Shown one piece after another: positions 7,721 through 9,916 of a stretch of 9,916 nt of DNA. The position numbers and the translations under genes were made by a program. Location of the stretch: NCBI GenBank assembly GCA_021819725.1, contig JAKAQR010000072.1, positions 1 through 9,916 on the forward strand, in the 5' to 3' direction. Within the stretch, counting starts at the first letter, position 1. Each line of letters begins with the position of its first letter. Source of the stretch: Actinomycetes bacterium. Lineage in GTDB: Bacteria > Actinomycetota > Acidimicrobiia > Acidimicrobiales > Acidimicrobiaceae. A model generated the notes under the pieces. It worked only from the letters and a program-made list of their open reading frames with translations, was not told the origin of the DNA and searched no databases.

Positions 7721-8748
7721 GGTTTTGCGAAGTTCGGGACTCTGGCGGTGGAGGCACGCTGGACCAAGTGGAGATCCAGCGATGTGTGAACAGTCTGCGC
7801 GTCCGACCCTGTCAGTCGTTCGATCAGCCGCTCGGCGACAATCGCCCCACTCAAAGAAAGGGGTTGTGACACCGTCGATAATCCAACCACCTCAGCCATC
7901 TCAAGGTCATCAAACCCGATGACCCCAAGATGATCCGGTACCCGAAGCCCGAGTTCCAGCGCAGCCGACAACACCCCGAGGGCACCCGTATCCGAAGACG
8001 CAAAAATTGCATCCGGGCGACGACTGCTCGCCAATAGTTCTAGCGCGCATTCTTTGGCAGGGGAAGTACCGTGTTCGCAGAATGCGACATGTTCTGTTTC
8101 GAAGGGTAATCCTCCTTTCAGTAGGGCGCCTCGCAAACCTCGCAGGCGGGCGCGACTTGACGTGAATCTGAACTTCCCCGAGTCCAAGTCTCCGATGAAG
8201 CCGATGCGACGGTATCCCTGAGCGAAGAGGTGAGAACCAACCATCGCTCCACCAAGGACATTGTCGATAAAGACAGAGTCTGACGATGGTATCTTGATGT
8301 CAAGCCCAATGAGGCTTACATGTGCGGTTCGCAAAGCGCTCACCTGGGCGGACGTAACAGGAATTGAAACCACCACGAGCGCCCTGGTGGAATGAGGATC
8401 CGATAACGCGTCAACAACCTGGTCGAATTGCGTTCTATTGAAAACACCAAATAACGATGCGACAACCCCGACCCGGTTCAGCTCTGCCAGGCAGGACTCG
8501 ATGCGGGCTACCACTGACGGCCTCGTAATATCTGGTGCAACCACGGATACGAGATCTGACCTACCTTTTGATAGGGATCGAGCAAGCTGGCTAGGTCGAT
8601 AACCGAGTTCCACAATTGCGGCTTCGACTCTGTCTCGCGTCGATTGGGAGACATGCTGCCGGTGGTTTAGAACCCGCGACACGGTCCCGACTCCGACGTC
8701 CGCATGCGCCGCTACGTCTTCAATTGTCGCCCGATGCCCAGGTTTCAA
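7717..8748 (-). CDS. LacI/GalR-family transcriptional repressor of the sugar operon
   Basis: A DNA-binding repressor whose C-terminal domain should bind a sugar released from the operon's substrate. From the chosen TTG start it has 343 residues, normal for the family. The N-terminal helix-turn-helix reads TIEDVAAHADVGVGTVSRVLN (8-28), and the hinge region (about 50-60) contains QLARSLS, whose Leu is the type that inserts at the central CG of the operator in this family. The periplasmic-binding-protein-like domain follows, with GVIGFDDLEMAE near 276-287. Upstream in-frame ATGs at 8844 and 8793 lie before or within the promoter, so they cannot start this protein from that transcript; the TTG at 8748 is preceded by AAGGGGGG and directly precedes the conserved domain. 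It is the first gene of the unit and probably represses itself. By synteny it corresponds to aglR. The G+C content is visibly higher than in the permease genes. Confidence 0.94.
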   Translation of the reverse strand: MKPGHRATIEDVAAHADVGVGTVSRVLNHRQHVSQSTRDRVEAAIVELGYRPSQLARSLSKGRSDLVSVVAPDITRPSVVARIESCLAELNRVGVVASLFGVFNRTQFDQVVDALSDPHSTRALVVVSIPVTSAQVSALRTAHVSLIGLDIKIPSSDSVFIDNVLGGAMVGSHLFAQGYRRIGFIGDLDSGKFRFTSSRARLRGLRGALLKGGLPFETEHVAFCEHGTSPAKECALELLASSRRPDAIFASSDTGALGVLSAALELGLRVPDHLGVIGFDDLEMAEVVGLSTVSQPLSLSGAIVAERLIERLTGSDAQTVHTSLDLHLVQRASTARVPNFAKP

Positions 8749-8751
8749 TTT

Positions 8752-8759
8752 CCCCCCTT
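8752..8759 (-). promoter_or_regulatory. Ribosome binding site for lacI (TTG start)
   Basis: AAGGGGGG on the - strand ends three bases before the TTG at 8748. Taking AAGGGG as the core gives a spacing of five. It is the only purine-rich site between the predicted transcript start and the helix-turn-helix codons. Confidence 0.65.
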
Positions 8760-8764
8760 GGATT

Positions 8765-8778
8765 TGGAACCGCTTCCA
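8765..8778. promoter_or_regulatory. LacI/GalR-type operator
   Basis: TGGAACCGCTTCCA is palindromic at 12 of 14 positions with a central CG. It fits the general pattern for LacI/GalR-family (and cre-like) sites, TGnAAnCGnTnnCA, at every specified position. It lies between the predicted transcript start and the lacI start codon, where a bound repressor would block transcription. A second small palindrome, CCAATTGG (8781-8788), adjoins it at the likely +1. I infer that the repressor encoded just downstream binds here. Confidence 0.7.
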
Positions 8779-8791
8779 TACCAATTGGGAC

Positions 8792-8820
8792 ATTCTATTC
8801 CTACGTTGGACGCTTGTCAA
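8792..8820 (-). promoter_or_regulatory. Sigma-70-type promoter of lacI and probably the whole operon
   Basis: On the - strand, TTGACA (8815-8820, a full -35 consensus) is followed after exactly 17 bases by TAGAAT (8792-8797, five of six -10 bases). The predicted start of transcription is near 8785, giving a leader of about 37 bases to the TTG start. No equally good promoter was seen in front of any later operon gene. Confidence 0.75.
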
Positions 8821-8845
8821 CTGGGTGATCACGAAGAGTCCCAAG

Positions 8846-8873
8846 ATCTATCTCAGTTTGCGTTCAGATAGAT
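8846..8873. repeat. Inverted repeat upstream of the operon promoter
   Basis: ATCTATCT (8846-8853) and AGATAGAT (8866-8873) form a perfect 8-bp pair around 12 bases. It lies 26 bases upstream of the -35 box and about 160 bases beyond the PEBP-family stop. Without a T-run it is not an obvious terminator; it could bind an upstream regulator or be the mRNA 3' end of the gene before it. Confidence 0.4.
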
Positions 8874-9032
8874 GGTCCAAGATGTGAAACTACTCGCGCA
8901 CGGCACAGGGTTCTCACCCCAACAGCGACACCCCAGATCATACAGACGACGGGCAGTCGAGCCATACTGGGCGTAGTCACCTTATCTTGGCTAGCCAATC
9001 CTATCCAGGAGGTGACGGGAGTCGCCCTGAAT

Positions 9033-9596
9033 CTATTTGGCCTCGTAGCAGGGCGCAATCACACCGCGGGCAAGGGTATGGCTGTGCAGATTAAATCCCA
9101 GAAACGCAGCACTTGCAGTTGGCTCTAGCCCAAGAGACTCCACGTCTATGGCATGCACTCCGATATAGTAGACGTGCCTACCATGTCCCTTTGGTGGTGC
9201 CGCCCCTACATATCTAGCTAAACCCGCATCATTACGCAACTGGAATGCCCCGGCTGGAATCCCAGAACCAGCATCATCTCCTGCCCCTGTCTGCAGATGA
9301 GTAACACACGCAGGGATATCGATAACCTCCCAGTGCCAAAAACCACTCCCCGTCGGGGCCATGGGGTCGAATACAGTAACTAGAAAGCTCCTGGTGGCTT
9401 CGGGAAACCCGCTCCAGACAAGGTGTGGAGATAAATCCGACCCACCGGCACCCATTACCCCGCTCCGCTGGGGAACCGGTAGTTCCATGCCATCGGCAAC
9501 GTCATTGCTAAACACTGTAAACGACGGAACTACCGCAATCTGGTCATATGGACTAACACTCACTACCGTTAACTTAGGGACCAGCCGCAATGACAT
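9033..9596 (-). CDS. YbhB/YbcL family (PEBP, Raf-kinase-inhibitor-like) protein
   Basis: A small soluble protein of the phosphatidylethanolamine-binding-protein fold; the bacterial members have no firmly known role. The 187 residues show the family blocks in order: VPSFTVFSNDVADG (23-36), GGSDLSPHLVW (51-61), DPMAPTGSGFWHW (77-89), GAAPPKGHGRHVYY (131-144) and the ending GFNLHSHTLARG (167-178). The block usually read as DPDAP has Met79 in place of the second Asp. Length fits the family, perhaps with up to 11 extra N-terminal residues: a GTG at 9563, just before SPYDQI, is an alternative start, since neither start has a strong ribosome binding site. It has no visible link with the sugar operon; the lacI promoter and about 200 bases lie between them. 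Confidence 0.9.
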   Translation of the reverse strand: MSLRLVPKLTVVSVSPYDQIAVVPSFTVFSNDVADGMELPVPQRSGVMGAGGSDLSPHLVWSGFPEATRSFLVTVFDPMAPTGSGFWHWEVIDIPACVTHLQTGAGDDAGSGIPAGAFQLRNDAGLARYVGAAPPKGHGRHVYYIGVHAIDVESLGLEPTASAAFLGFNLHSHTLARGVIAPCYEAK

Positions 9597-9600
9597 AGAT

Positions 9601-9615
9601 GAGATCTTTGATCTC
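9601..9615. repeat. Palindrome just upstream of the PEBP-family gene
   Basis: GAGATC-TTT-GATCTC is a perfect 6-3-6 inverted repeat ending five bases before the ATG at 9596. If transcription starts further upstream it would form a small hairpin over the place of the ribosome binding site; otherwise it may be an operator. It also argues mildly for the later GTG start. Confidence 0.35.
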
Positions 9616-9825
9616 CCTAGAGGGTTGAGGCCAATTGGAGTGGTTGGGATACTTGGTGGGATAGGGACTCATCCGCTTTCGCACGACACGGGGATTGGAG
9701 CGCAAGCGTCGCTTTGGTAGTACCTGGTCAAGTATTTGACAGGTGGCACGGCCCTAGGTCTCAGTATCAGTGTGTGCGCGGCTTAAGACATAAATCACTG
9801 AGGGCGAGAAGGCAGAGATGTTGGA

Positions 9826-9916
9826 ATGGCTACCTACGATGAAACGGTGGAGAACAAGACAACCCAAGAGGTGACGGTCCCACCCAAGGCAACAAGACGG
9901 GTGCTCTCCCCGAGCT
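9826..9916 (+). CDS. Possible N-terminal part of a gene running off the right edge
   Basis: An ATG at 9826 opens 30 codons without a stop to the edge of the window. The translation begins MATYDETVENKTTQEV and continues VPPKATRR; it is charged and Thr-rich, as in the cytoplasmic tails of many membrane proteins, and codon third positions are mostly G or C. A GAGAAGG (9806-9812) lies 13 bases upstream, slightly far for a ribosome binding site. The product is not recognisable. The 229 bases between this and the PEBP-family gene hold nothing else I can support. Confidence 0.35.
   Translation, partial: MATYDETVENKTTQEVTVPPKATRRVLSPS

Noticed and set aside
8829..9128. Open + frame with hydrophobic translation (LGVVTLSW, VALNLFGLVAG) between lacI and the PEBP-family gene
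   Set aside because: It has no plausible start or ribosome binding site, overlaps the 3' end of the well-supported PEBP-family gene on the other strand, and matches no family I know. It is probably a chance frame.
9736..9741. Perfect TTGACA on the + strand ahead of the right-edge reading frame
   Set aside because: No acceptable -10 element lies 16-18 bases downstream (TCTCAG or CTCAGT at those distances), so it is not called a promoter.
1..9916. Search for CRISPR arrays, tRNA genes, toxin-antitoxin pairs, phage or defence genes
   Set aside because: No regularly spaced direct repeats, no tRNA-like cloverleaf and no protein of such families was seen by eye. The window is explained mainly by one metabolic operon and decayed flanking DNA.

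Overview
The window most likely comes from an actinobacterium with a moderate G+C genome, possibly an acidophilic Acidimicrobiia-type lineage. This is inferred from the style of the proteins (an LAAC lipobox on the binding protein, actinobacterial-looking permeases and alpha-glucosidase, and a YbhB/PEBP protein of the type common in that phylum). No rRNA or tRNA is present to confirm it.

Layout. Positions 1-1375 look like a gene graveyard: short, interrupted reading frames, a possible decayed membrane protein (336-962, + strand) and a frameshifted remnant of an IS1634-like (IS4-group) transposase (941-1241, +). Positions 1376-1724 hold no gene, only a weak hairpin beyond the end of the operon. 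From 8748 down to 1725 runs a compact six-gene unit, all on the - strand and in this order: LacI-family repressor, binding lipoprotein, permease 1, permease 2, GH13 alpha-glucosidase, UgpC/MsmK-type ATPase. A separate YbhB/YbcL (PEBP-family) gene lies upstream at 9033-9596 (-). A possible gene start (9826, +) runs off the right edge.

How it works together. This is a self-contained alpha-glucoside uptake and hydrolysis operon. A secreted lipoprotein captures an oligosaccharide (the sequence resembles the trehalose/maltose-binding group). Two MalF/MalG-type permeases plus a dedicated ATPase import it, and a cytoplasmic GH13 enzyme cleaves it. The structural gene order (binding protein, two permeases, alpha-glucosidase, ATPase) is that of the known aglEFGAK operon of Sinorhizobium. 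The regulator can be placed from the sequence: a near-consensus promoter (TTGACA, 17 bp, TAGAAT) precedes lacI, and a LacI/GalR-type operator with a central CG (TGGAACCGCTTCCA) lies between the predicted transcript start and a TTG start codon. The repressor probably controls itself and, by read-through, the transporter genes. A strong 13-bp hairpin between the binding-protein gene and the first permease probably sets their expression ratio.

I found no clear undescribed system. The most informative items are the promoter/operator layout, the intercistronic hairpin, the lacI/binding-protein junction and the G+C change along the operon.
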